Assembly (NCBI GenBank): GCA_017592775.1 | Contig: JAGFNJ010000011.1 | Location: 31,881-95,880 of the forward strand | Direction: 5' to 3' | Origin: Candidatus Accumulibacter conexus | GTDB lineage: Bacteria > Pseudomonadota > Gammaproteobacteria > Burkholderiales > Rhodocyclaceae | DNA length: 64,000 nucleotides | Shown: positions 27,504 through 35,024 of the stretch, piece by piece | How positions within the stretch are numbered: the first letter of the stretch is position 1 | Layout of the letters: the number at the start of each line of letters is the position of its first letter | Notes under the pieces: model-generated | Databases searched by the model: none | What the model saw: the letters and a program-made list of their open reading frames with translations, nothing else | What the model was told of the DNA's origin: nothing | Made by a program: the position numbers and the translations under genes

Positions 27504-29153
27504 GTGAGTTCGTACTATCGCTTTGTCAAACGTGCCGCGCGTGCGGGCGTCGACGCCATTCCAAATGAATTGAAGGAAGTGCTGAAGAACAAGCTGAGTG
27601 CGTCCTTGAAGGCGGAGCTCAAGGCGGAGCTCAAGGCGGAACTCAAGGCGGAACTCAAGGCGGAACTCAAGGCGGAACTCAAGGCGGAACTCAAGGCGGA
27701 ACTCAGGGCAGAGTTGCTAGAACTCGTCAGGTTGCTCAATGAGCTGCCGAGGAGGGTCGATGCGTTTTGTGCCGGCGTCGAAGCACAACGATTGACGGGA
27801 TTCCCGAGTATCGATGGACATGACCGGGAACTGCGCCGCTTGGTCCGCTCGAGCGCCGGCCTTGCGGCGGATCCCTCCGACCCGCCGTCCGCGGACGACT
27901 TGCTGGCAGAGATTGCCTTTCTCCATGCCACTGCGCACATCCTCAAGCCGGCCTTCGATGCCCTGACATCTCCGAGAGTGCTCTTCTGCGGCCAGTCTTA
28001 CTACAACGTCTGGTATCTGTCGCGCGCCTTGCGTCCGCTCGGGTGGAAGGCCGATGTCTACAATTGGGACACCAATCCCACAACATGGATTTACTACCAC
28101 GGTGAAGATTTCCACCTCGGCCATGATATTGCAATGAGTCTCGAGGGCGAGTTGGGTTTCTACCTCTCCTCCCTTTACGGCTACGACGTTTTTCATTTCT
28201 CCAACGCTCATGGCATCGCCTTCGGCTGGGGTATCCAGTCGACTGTGGCGCAGCGCTTGGGGATTCACGGAGAAATCCATCTCCTCAAAGCTCTCGGAAA
28301 GAAGGTGGTTTATTCGCACAACGGTTGCCTGGACGGTGTTTCGCAGACAGCTTTTTCGAAATGGGGTCCAGAGTCGGTTTGCTCGATCTGCCGCTGGCAG
28401 CATGAACCCGCTGTTTGCAGTGATGATCGCAACCTCGCATGGGGGCAGTTCAGAAACTCCGTGGCTGATTACCAGTGTACTCTGGGTGGAAACCGTGTTG
28501 ATTTCAACGACGATCCGCGGGTCCACGAAGCCCCCGAGTTCTACTGCCTCGATCCCGAGCTCTGGCAGCCGGAAATCGCAATTCCCGAGCAGCAGCTTCT
28601 GCCGCGGCTACCTGAAGGCGGGGTGCGCCTCTATCACGCGGTGGGACACCGTGACGAGCGAACCCGCAGCGATGGAGTGAATATCAAGTCTTCCCACTTG
28701 TATCTTCCCCTGATCGAGCGCCTCCGTGGCGAAGGCATGGTTCTGGAATTGATCGAGCCGACCGGCATTCCGAACAAGGAAGTTCGTTTCCTGCAGGTGC
28801 AGGCTGACATCTTCCTCGATATGCTGACCTACGGCTGGTTCGGCGCGAATATCCGCGAAGCGATGATGCTCGGCAAGCCGGTCATCTGCTTCATCCGTCC
28901 TGAATGGCTGGAGAGCGTCCGTGAGGAACTCCCCGATTATGCCGAGGAGCTACCAGTCGTCAGCGCGACGCCGCAAACGGTGGAGTCCGTCTTGCGCGAC
29001 CTGATTGCCCATCCTGAGAAGCGTCGGGAGATCGGTCGGCGGAGCAGGGAGTTTGCGCTGAAATGGCACTCCGCTTCGGCTGGTGGACAGCGGTTCGACG
29101 CGATCTATCGTGCCTTGCTCGCGGGCGATCCCCTTCTGCGCCATCGGAACTGA
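27504..29153 (+). CDS. Glycosyltransferase (GT-B type) with N-terminal KAEL tandem-repeat helix
   Basis: A 549-residue protein starting at GTG 27504. Residues ~1-35 are basic. Residues 36-67 are eight perfect KAEL tetrapeptides followed by RAEL, predicted to form a long charged helix. From ~160 the protein is a GT-B-like glycosyltransferase: LFCGQSYYNVWYLSRALRPL opens the first Rossmann half, and YGWFGANIREAMMLGKPVIC near residue 445 is the donor-binding half with the E-x7-E-like region. It contains a CSICRW cysteine pair near 295. It sits directly before the wzt genes. The repeat may tether the enzyme or set a length, as coiled coils do in some chain-length systems. Confidence 0.7.
   Translation: MSSYYRFVKRAARAGVDAIPNELKEVLKNKLSASLKAELKAELKAELKAELKAELKAELKAELKAELRAELLELVRLLNELPRRVDAFCAGVEAQRLTGFPSIDGHDRELRRLVRSSAGLAADPSDPPSADDLLAEIAFLHATAHILKPAFDALTSPRVLFCGQSYYNVWYLSRALRPLGWKADVYNWDTNPTTWIYYHGEDFHLGHDIAMSLEGELGFYLSSLYGYDVFHFSNAHGIAFGWGIQSTVAQRLGIHGEIHLLKALGKKVVYSHNGCLDGVSQTAFSKWGPESVCSICRWQHEPAVCSDDRNLAWGQFRNSVADYQCTLGGNRVDFNDDPRVHEAPEFYCLDPELWQPEIAIPEQQLLPRLPEGGVRLYHAVGHRDERTRSDGVNIKSSHLYLPLIERLRGEGMVLELIEPTGIPNKEVRFLQVQADIFLDMLTYGWFGANIREAMMLGKPVICFIRPEWLESVREELPDYAEELPVVSATPQTVESVLRDLIAHPEKRREIGRRSREFALKWHSASAGGQRFDAIYRALLAGDPLLRHRN
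27609..27716 (+). repeat. 12-bp tandem repeat (minisatellite) encoding KAEL
   Basis: Eight back-to-back 12-bp units run from 27609 to 27704, followed by one diverged unit (27705-27716, RAEL). The first two units read AAGGCGGAGCTC and the next six AAGGCGGAACTC, so the array grew by recent copying of the second type. The unit is a multiple of three and stays in frame. Confidence 0.97.
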
Positions 29154-29160
29154 ATTCAAC

Positions 29161-30336
29161 GTGGAGCAGCGTTCCCGCCGTTTTGCTTTGCGCTGTGCGA
29201 ACGTCAGCAAGACGTTTGCCGTCCACCGTGAGCAGCGTGTTTGGCGAATACTTCTCGGGATGGATAGTGGCGGAAGGGGCCCCGTGGTCCAGGCTTTGCG
29301 GGATATTTCCCTGACTGTCCCACGTGGGAAGATCGTCGGTATCCTCGGTCGGAACGGAGCGGGAAAGAGTACCCTGCTACGCCTCCTGGGCCAGGTTTAC
29401 ACGCCAACTACCGGTCGCATCGAGGTCAATGGGCAGATTGCCGGGCTGTTCGAGTTGGGCGGCATGGGGAATCCCAATCTCACCGGTCGCGAGTATGCCA
29501 CCCGGTATTTGCGGTTCATGGGTGTCGCCGCCGATTCCGTCCTGGCGGTTCTGGAAGAGATCGCCGACTTTTCCGAACTGGGTGATGCCTTCGATCAACG
29601 CATTCGAACCTATTCTTCGGGGATGGCGGCGCGTCTCTACTTCGCTGTGGCCACCGCGTACCAGCACGAAATCTACCTGATTGATGAATTGCTGTCCGTG
29701 GGAGACGAACACTTTCAGGCCAAGTGCTGGCGCCGGATGCGCGAGCGTCTGCTGCGTGGCGCGTCTGGCGTGCTCGTCACGCACGACTGGACGGCGATCG
29801 TCAAGCTGTGCGAGCAGGCATGCGTCATCGACGAGGGCCGCTTCTCTTTCGTCGGCTCGAGTGATTCGGCGGTTGTCAGTTATCTCAAGTTGCCAGTTCC
29901 CAAGCCCGGTGTTGCACGATTTCCGGCTTCGACTCCGCCCGAGTTCCTCCTGGAATCTGGGAAAGACTCGCGCATCCGGCTCCCGGTTGAAATCCTGGAA
30001 GACACGGCGGTTGATTGCGCCATTTCGATAGAGATGTTGCGCATCGGCCTTGGCTGGGAAATCGTAATTCTTTCCGACTACCACCCGATAGGTGACACGG
30101 CTGGAACCTACAGCGCCGACTTCCACATTGCGGCATTGCCGCTTGCGCCTGGCAAGTATTCCCTGAATCTCTTCTTGACCCGGCGACCAGTGGAGGGAGA
30201 ACGCCAGCGGGTGGGTCTGGACTGCAGATCGTGGACCTATGGCAATGGCTTGACATTGCGTGTCGAAGGCAAGGCGTTGCCGTCGGCAGTCACTCTACCT
30301 TTTGCTTCGCGGTCGATCCCGCCGGAGGTTGCGTGA
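29161..30336 (+). CDS. Polysaccharide ABC exporter ATPase, Wzt-like (first of two)
   Basis: A 391-residue ATPase. LGRNGAGKSTLLRLL is Walker A, YSSGMAARLYFAVAT the polysaccharide-type signature, IYLIDELLSVGDEHF Walker B with catalytic Glu, and LVTHDWT the H-loop. About 150 residues beyond the ATPase (~245-391) form a beta-rich C-terminal domain (PGKYSLNLFL), like the glycan-binding domain of Wzt in O8/O9a systems. The start is taken as GTG 29161, seven bases after the previous stop. The stop overlaps the next start (GTGA). Confidence 0.85.
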   Translation: MEQRSRRFALRCANVSKTFAVHREQRVWRILLGMDSGGRGPVVQALRDISLTVPRGKIVGILGRNGAGKSTLLRLLGQVYTPTTGRIEVNGQIAGLFELGGMGNPNLTGREYATRYLRFMGVAADSVLAVLEEIADFSELGDAFDQRIRTYSSGMAARLYFAVATAYQHEIYLIDELLSVGDEHFQAKCWRRMRERLLRGASGVLVTHDWTAIVKLCEQACVIDEGRFSFVGSSDSAVVSYLKLPVPKPGVARFPASTPPEFLLESGKDSRIRLPVEILEDTAVDCAISIEMLRIGLGWEIVILSDYHPIGDTAGTYSADFHIAALPLAPGKYSLNLFLTRRPVEGERQRVGLDCRSWTYGNGLTLRVEGKALPSAVTLPFASRSIPPEVA

Positions 30337-31547
30337 GCCTCTACGTGGAGCTGCATGAGGTATCCAAGGTTTTCCCTGTAGGCAGCTCGGCAACAGGCGA
30401 GCTGGTCGCCGCGATGGCCGGCGATAGTGGCCAAGGACCCGGCGCCGGCGGGAAGGTGGCTGTTGACAGGCTCACCCTTTCCATAACTGAGGGCGAGCGT
30501 CTCGGTATAGTTGGACGCAATGGTGCCGGCAAGTCCACTCTCCTCCACATGATCGCTGGTATTTCGGAGCCAACAGCCGGCAGCATTCGCATCACGGGGA
30601 CGGTCACCTCGATCATGACGCTCGGCGTCGGCTTGCGCGACGACTTGAGCGGCCGGGAGAATATATACGTCGATGGCGAGATCCAGGGGAAGTCGCGCAC
30701 TGACGTGGACCGGGTAATCGATCAGGTCATCGAGTTTGCCGAACTGGGCCAGTTCATCGACTATCCGGTGCGCACATATTCGACCGGGATGAAGGCCCGC
30801 TTGGCATTCGCCATGATCACACACGTAGACCCAGAAATATTGATCATTGACGAGGCGCTCTCCGTGGGTGACGCGTCATTCTCGCTCAAGGCAACGGCAC
30901 GCATCCTTGAAATCTGCGCTCGCGGCAAGATCGTCATTCTCGTCTCTCACGGGATGCAATCGGTGCGGGAGATCTGCAATCGCTGCATCTACATGAAGGA
31001 TGGGCAGATCGTCATGGACGGTTCGCCGCAGGATGTGACGACGGCCTATATCGAGGAGGTTCGTTCTGAGGACGAGGCCGCATTGCTGCAACGATTCCGC
31101 GCCCACGTCGGCAACCGCTCGCGGCGACCGGGAAGCCAGATTCGACGAGTGTGCCTGCTCTCGGGAAGCGACGAAGTTGGATCGCTGCGCGTCGAGGCAC
31201 GGGCGAGACTTCGGATCCGGGTCTTTGGCAGCCACGACAGTGCCTCAGGATCCGCTGTCTGCCGTGTACGAATCGTACGGCTCGATGATTTGCTGGTCTT
31301 TCAACAGGATTTTCGGTTGGCGGACTTTTCCCTTCGCAATGGCGAGATCCGCATCGAGATCGACTTCGATCCCCTTGTGCTCGGCGCAGCGATTTATCGA
31401 TTGGATGCCATCTTCCTTGAGTGTGCAGCTGACGACTCCGAACCATGCTGCGAGCACTCGACGGTCTTCGAAGTCTTCACGCTGACCCCGCCCGTGGGCG
31501 GAAAGCCGATGCTCTATTACCCTGTCACGGCCGTAGTGCAAACCTGA
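30333..31547 (+). CDS. wzt: Polysaccharide ABC exporter ATPase, Wzt-like (second of two)
   Basis: A 404-residue ATPase with IVGRNGAGKSTLLHMI (Walker A), YSTGMKARLAFAM (signature), ILIIDEALSVGDASF (Walker B) and LVSHGMQ (H-loop). A C-terminal extension (~270-404) again looks beta-rich and carbohydrate-binding. An insertion of about 20 Gly/Ala-rich residues lies between the first strands (residues ~20-40). The GTG at 30333 overlaps the preceding stop, so both ATPases are made together just before the permease. Both look catalytically intact, suggesting a heterodimer. Confidence 0.87.
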   Translation: MSLYVELHEVSKVFPVGSSATGELVAAMAGDSGQGPGAGGKVAVDRLTLSITEGERLGIVGRNGAGKSTLLHMIAGISEPTAGSIRITGTVTSIMTLGVGLRDDLSGRENIYVDGEIQGKSRTDVDRVIDQVIEFAELGQFIDYPVRTYSTGMKARLAFAMITHVDPEILIIDEALSVGDASFSLKATARILEICARGKIVILVSHGMQSVREICNRCIYMKDGQIVMDGSPQDVTTAYIEEVRSEDEAALLQRFRAHVGNRSRRPGSQIRRVCLLSGSDEVGSLRVEARARLRIRVFGSHDSASGSAVCRVRIVRLDDLLVFQQDFRLADFSLRNGEIRIEIDFDPLVLGAAIYRLDAIFLECAADDSEPCCEHSTVFEVFTLTPPVGGKPMLYYPVTAVVQT

Positions 31548-31565
31548 CTCCAGGAGACGTTCCCC

Positions 31566-32351
31566 TTGTTTGGATTCAATCGATACGACCTCCGGCTGCT
31601 CATCAACCTTTTCAAGATGAATGTGCGCGACCGCTACCTCGGATCTTCGTTGGGCAGCTTTTGGGCTATATCCAATCCGCTCTTCATGCTTGCCCTCTAC
31701 ACGTACATCTTCGGATTCGTATTCAAGGTGAAGCTCCCCGGCGCTGAAACCACTTTGGCTTACGTCATTTGGCTTATCAGCGGTTACGGCCCCTGGATTG
31801 CAACCACCGAGGCGATCATGGGGGCTGCCAATTCCGTGGTTGGCGCATCCGGTCTCGTCAAGAACATGGCGTTCAAGACAGAGCTCCTGCCGATTGCTGG
31901 CGCTCTGGTGGGGGCCATCAACCTGGCAGTCAGTTTCGTGTTCTTGCTGGTACTGTTGGCTTGGGCCGGGACGCCAATTACTGTCCACGTGATCTTTCTG
32001 CCCGTAGTGATGGTCCTGCAGTTTTTCTGGATCATCGCTGTCGGGATGTGGCTGTCGGCCATTGCTGTATTCGTGCGCGACATCCTGCAGATTCTTCCCA
32101 CCTTGCTCACTGCGATCATGTTCATGACGCCGATCTTCTACCCCTTCGAAAGCATGCCGGCGATCATCCAGAAAGGCTCATTGGCGAATCCTTTCTATCA
32201 GATTGCCGAGGCATACCGGTCCATTTTGATTGGCAACGAGTTTCCAAGTTGGCCTGGCCTCCTCTACGTTGCGACCATTTCAGGGGTGATATTGCATTTT
32301 GGCCTCGCGGCATTTCGGCGTGCGAAGGGCTCTTTTGATTCTGCGATATAA
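31566..32351 (+). CDS. wzm: Polysaccharide ABC exporter permease, Wzm-like
   Basis: A 261-residue ABC-2 type permease with six hydrophobic helices. The amphipathic start FNRYDLRLLINLFKMNVRDR, then YLGSSLGSFWAISNPL, and the late MFMTPIFYPFESMP and NPFYQIAEAYRSI are characteristic of Wzm/KpsM. The start is TTG 31566 with CAGGAG about eight bases upstream. It exports a lipid-linked polysaccharide across the inner membrane with the Wzt ATPases. Only one permease gene is present for two ATPases. Confidence 0.92.
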   Translation: MFGFNRYDLRLLINLFKMNVRDRYLGSSLGSFWAISNPLFMLALYTYIFGFVFKVKLPGAETTLAYVIWLISGYGPWIATTEAIMGAANSVVGASGLVKNMAFKTELLPIAGALVGAINLAVSFVFLLVLLAWAGTPITVHVIFLPVVMVLQFFWIIAVGMWLSAIAVFVRDILQILPTLLTAIMFMTPIFYPFESMPAIIQKGSLANPFYQIAEAYRSILIGNEFPSWPGLLYVATISGVILHFGLAAFRRAKGSFDSAI

Positions 32352-32353
32352 AA

Positions 32354-35023
32354 ATGAAGACACTAGATTCCAACGCCACTAGTCCGGTCCTCGACTTCGA
32401 TGCCGTACTGTTCCTGACGTGGTCGGATTGGCAGACCGAGCCGAGAAGCAATCGCTATCACTACGCCTCGCGGTTTTCGCGGCATGTTCCCGTATTGTTC
32501 ATTCAGAATCAACGCGAGCTTTGGAATAATATCATTGTCACTGCCTCTGAGCTCGATCATGTCGATCTGATCAGCGTCAGCGCGCCAGTTCAGCCAAACC
32601 AGACACAAGCGATTCTGGAGCTCCTGCGACATCGGGGAATCAAGTGCCCACTGCTATGGATCTACGATTCAATAAACTACGACAACTTGATTGCCGCTAT
32701 GCCGAGGTCTCTTCGTGTCTATCATGCCACTGAAGACTACTTTACCCCGTCTGCGGCAATGCGCACCACTCCTGTTGTGCCCGAGTCCATCCGACGCCTG
32801 ACCGGGAAGCTTGACCTGATCGTTGCGGTAACTGAGCTTGTCTTGAGTGAGATCCGCAAGAACTGCGGATATACGGGGCCGGCCCTGGTGGCGCCGAACG
32901 GATGTGACTTTGAGTTCTTTGCGAGACTGGGCGACCCAGCCAACACTCTTCCTCCTGCGAGGGGGCGCGTGGTGATCTACCAAGGAGCGCTGAATGCGCG
33001 CCTGGACTATGATCTCCTTCATTCAATTGCCTCGCTGTTGCCCGACTACGAGTTTCGTTTCGCTGGCAGGTGCGTGGAGTCCCCGGGGACGGGCAGGCTG
33101 CGCCAGCTGAAGAATGTACGAATCCTCGGCCCGATGGCCCCCGAGCATTTTGGCAGCGAGATGTACCGGGCGTCTGTTGGCATCATCCCGTTTATTCAAG
33201 ATGCGTGGATCCGCAATTCGCTTCCTCTCAAGACCTTCGAGTACGTGGCCTGTGGCTTGCCGGTCGTCTCTGTCCCTATTGAAGCTCTTGCCCAGCATGC
33301 GGCCGACGAATGTATCATCAAGTTTGCGTGCACTGCGGAAGAGTTTGCCGACGCGATACGAAGCGTGAGTGTGAGCCGGCATGATCCTGCCTTGGTTCGC
33401 AAGCGTAGCGAGGTGGCCCGGGAGAATTCCTATGATAGACGCTTTGAGTGTGTCATTGATGAACTGAATTCGGTTTCCCGGCAGGCTCGCGACTCGGTGG
33501 CGCCATTGAATGTTGCCCTGCTGTTTGATCCCGCATCTTGTCACGTTGGGACAGTTGGAGAGCATCTCCGGGCATTTCAGCGTTATTCAGTGCATGATGT
33601 AACATTCCTGCCGGCGACGAATCTTTGGGGCGTCACTTCGGCAATCGGAACCGTTGGCGCCATCGACTTCTCAGTGTTCGACGTCGTCATCGTCCATTAT
33701 TCCATTCGCGTTTCCAGACCGCATCATCTGGTCGAGAATTTTGCCGCCGCATTGGAGTCGTTCCGTGGCCTCAAGGTGCTTTTCATCCAGGACGAGTATG
33801 AGTCGGTTGAGTGCGCCAGGTCGTGGATGGATCGGTTGAACTTCGATCTCGTCTACACGTGTGTTCCCTTGAGCCAGCGGGAAGATGTCTATCCCGCCTA
33901 CAGATTTCCTGGAACCGAGTTTCGTCCGACGCTGACCGGCTATGTTCCCGAAGCGAGGGGCATTGAGCGCTTCGTAACTCCGCTCGCTGCCCGGCGCACA
34001 GCGGTCGCTTATCGCGGCCGGAAGCTGCCGGAGATTTATGGTCAGCTGGGTCACGAGAAGTATCTGATCGGTACTGAGATCAAGCGTCTCGCGGATTCTA
34101 TCGGGCTGCCGGTCGACATCTCGTGCGAGTCCGAGGCGCGCATCTACGGCGACGACTGGTACCGATTTCTTGGTTCGGCCAGGGCAACCTTGGGTACGGA
34201 AAGCGGTTCGAACGTGTTCGATTTTGACGGCTCGCTCAGTGCAGAGATTGACCGTCTCAAGGCTCGGGATCCGGCGATGCCGTTCGCTGAGATCTGGGAA
34301 GCCGTGCTGGTGGAGCATGACGGCAAGATTCGCATGAACCAGGTTTCGCCGAAGATCTTCGAGGCCATCCGCCTGCGTACGGCGCTGATTCTGTTCGAGG
34401 GCGAGTACTCGGGGGTTGTGAAGCCCGACCTGCACTATATTCCCCTCAGGAAGGACTTCGCCAACTTTGATGAGGTCGTCACCAAGGTGATGAACGACAG
34501 TCTCGTCCGGGAGATGACAGACAGGGCCTATGCCGATGTGATTCTTTCCGGGAGATATTCCTATCAGCAGTTCATGGAAGGGGTCGATGAAGATCTGCGG
34601 CTGCGTTGTCTTCGTAGAGTGCCAAGGAGGTTCATGTACGGGGCTGTTCATGCGATGAATGATGCCGGCGAACTGCGGCCATGTCTGCCCGCACTCCCCT
34701 TGGGGCTGGCATGCGCTGCTGACGTGCTGGGGGGGGAGGAGTCTTTTCAGCGGATTCAGGAGAGAGTGGCGTTGGCGGCGGCAACCACGGGTGGTCTTGA
34801 CGCGGAAGACGAAGGGGGGAGAGCCACGCCGAGACAGGGGGGCAAGGACTACGTTGTCAGGATGGGGAAGAGGCTGGTATTGCGATACGGAGCCCCGCCG
34901 CTCCAAAGGCTGCACGCCGCACTGGCCCAGCAGCCTACAGCGAACCACGTGGCACGACTCATCTATTCGAGGATGCCCTCGAGCATCAAGTCGAAGATCA
35001 AGAAGGTCGTCAAGGGTGGCTAG
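32354..35023 (+). CDS. Bifunctional glycosyltransferase: GT4-like domain + module X
   Basis: An 889-residue protein starting two bases after wzm. Residues ~1-380 are a GT4-like transferase, with VYHATEDYFT, NGCDFEFF, YQGALNARLDYDLL and PLKTFEYVACGLPVVS. Residues ~385-750 are module X, also found in two other proteins of this locus: FIQDEYESVE (near 479), LTGYVPE, YRGRKLPEIYGQLGHEKYLI, TLGTESGSNVFDFDG (near 614) and LFEGEYSGVV (near 679). Module X resembles the C-terminal half of CgeB-like GT-B enzymes (xxPxxFEAxxxGxxxI). The last ~140 residues are a low-complexity, basic tail (IKSKIKKVVKGG), possibly for membrane contact. Confidence 0.7.
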   Translation: MKTLDSNATSPVLDFDAVLFLTWSDWQTEPRSNRYHYASRFSRHVPVLFIQNQRELWNNIIVTASELDHVDLISVSAPVQPNQTQAILELLRHRGIKCPLLWIYDSINYDNLIAAMPRSLRVYHATEDYFTPSAAMRTTPVVPESIRRLTGKLDLIVAVTELVLSEIRKNCGYTGPALVAPNGCDFEFFARLGDPANTLPPARGRVVIYQGALNARLDYDLLHSIASLLPDYEFRFAGRCVESPGTGRLRQLKNVRILGPMAPEHFGSEMYRASVGIIPFIQDAWIRNSLPLKTFEYVACGLPVVSVPIEALAQHAADECIIKFACTAEEFADAIRSVSVSRHDPALVRKRSEVARENSYDRRFECVIDELNSVSRQARDSVAPLNVALLFDPASCHVGTVGEHLRAFQRYSVHDVTFLPATNLWGVTSAIGTVGAIDFSVFDVVIVHYSIRVSRPHHLVENFAAALESFRGLKVLFIQDEYESVECARSWMDRLNFDLVYTCVPLSQREDVYPAYRFPGTEFRPTLTGYVPEARGIERFVTPLAARRTAVAYRGRKLPEIYGQLGHEKYLIGTEIKRLADSIGLPVDISCESEARIYGDDWYRFLGSARATLGTESGSNVFDFDGSLSAEIDRLKARDPAMPFAEIWEAVLVEHDGKIRMNQVSPKIFEAIRLRTALILFEGEYSGVVKPDLHYIPLRKDFANFDEVVTKVMNDSLVREMTDRAYADVILSGRYSYQQFMEGVDEDLRLRCLRRVPRRFMYGAVHAMNDAGELRPCLPALPLGLACAADVLGGEESFQRIQERVALAAATTGGLDAEDEGGRATPRQGGKDYVVRMGKRLVLRYGAPPLQRLHAALAQQPTANHVARLIYSRMPSSIKSKIKKVVKGG

Positions 35024-35024
35024 C

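Noticed and set aside
27609-27716. Possible CRISPR array
   Set aside because: The 12-bp units are contiguous with no spacers and stay in a coding frame.
34659-35024. Upstream extension of the module X-GT4 protein
   Set aside because: It overlaps the end of the preceding glycosyltransferase in another frame; starts at 35025 or 35037 fit better.
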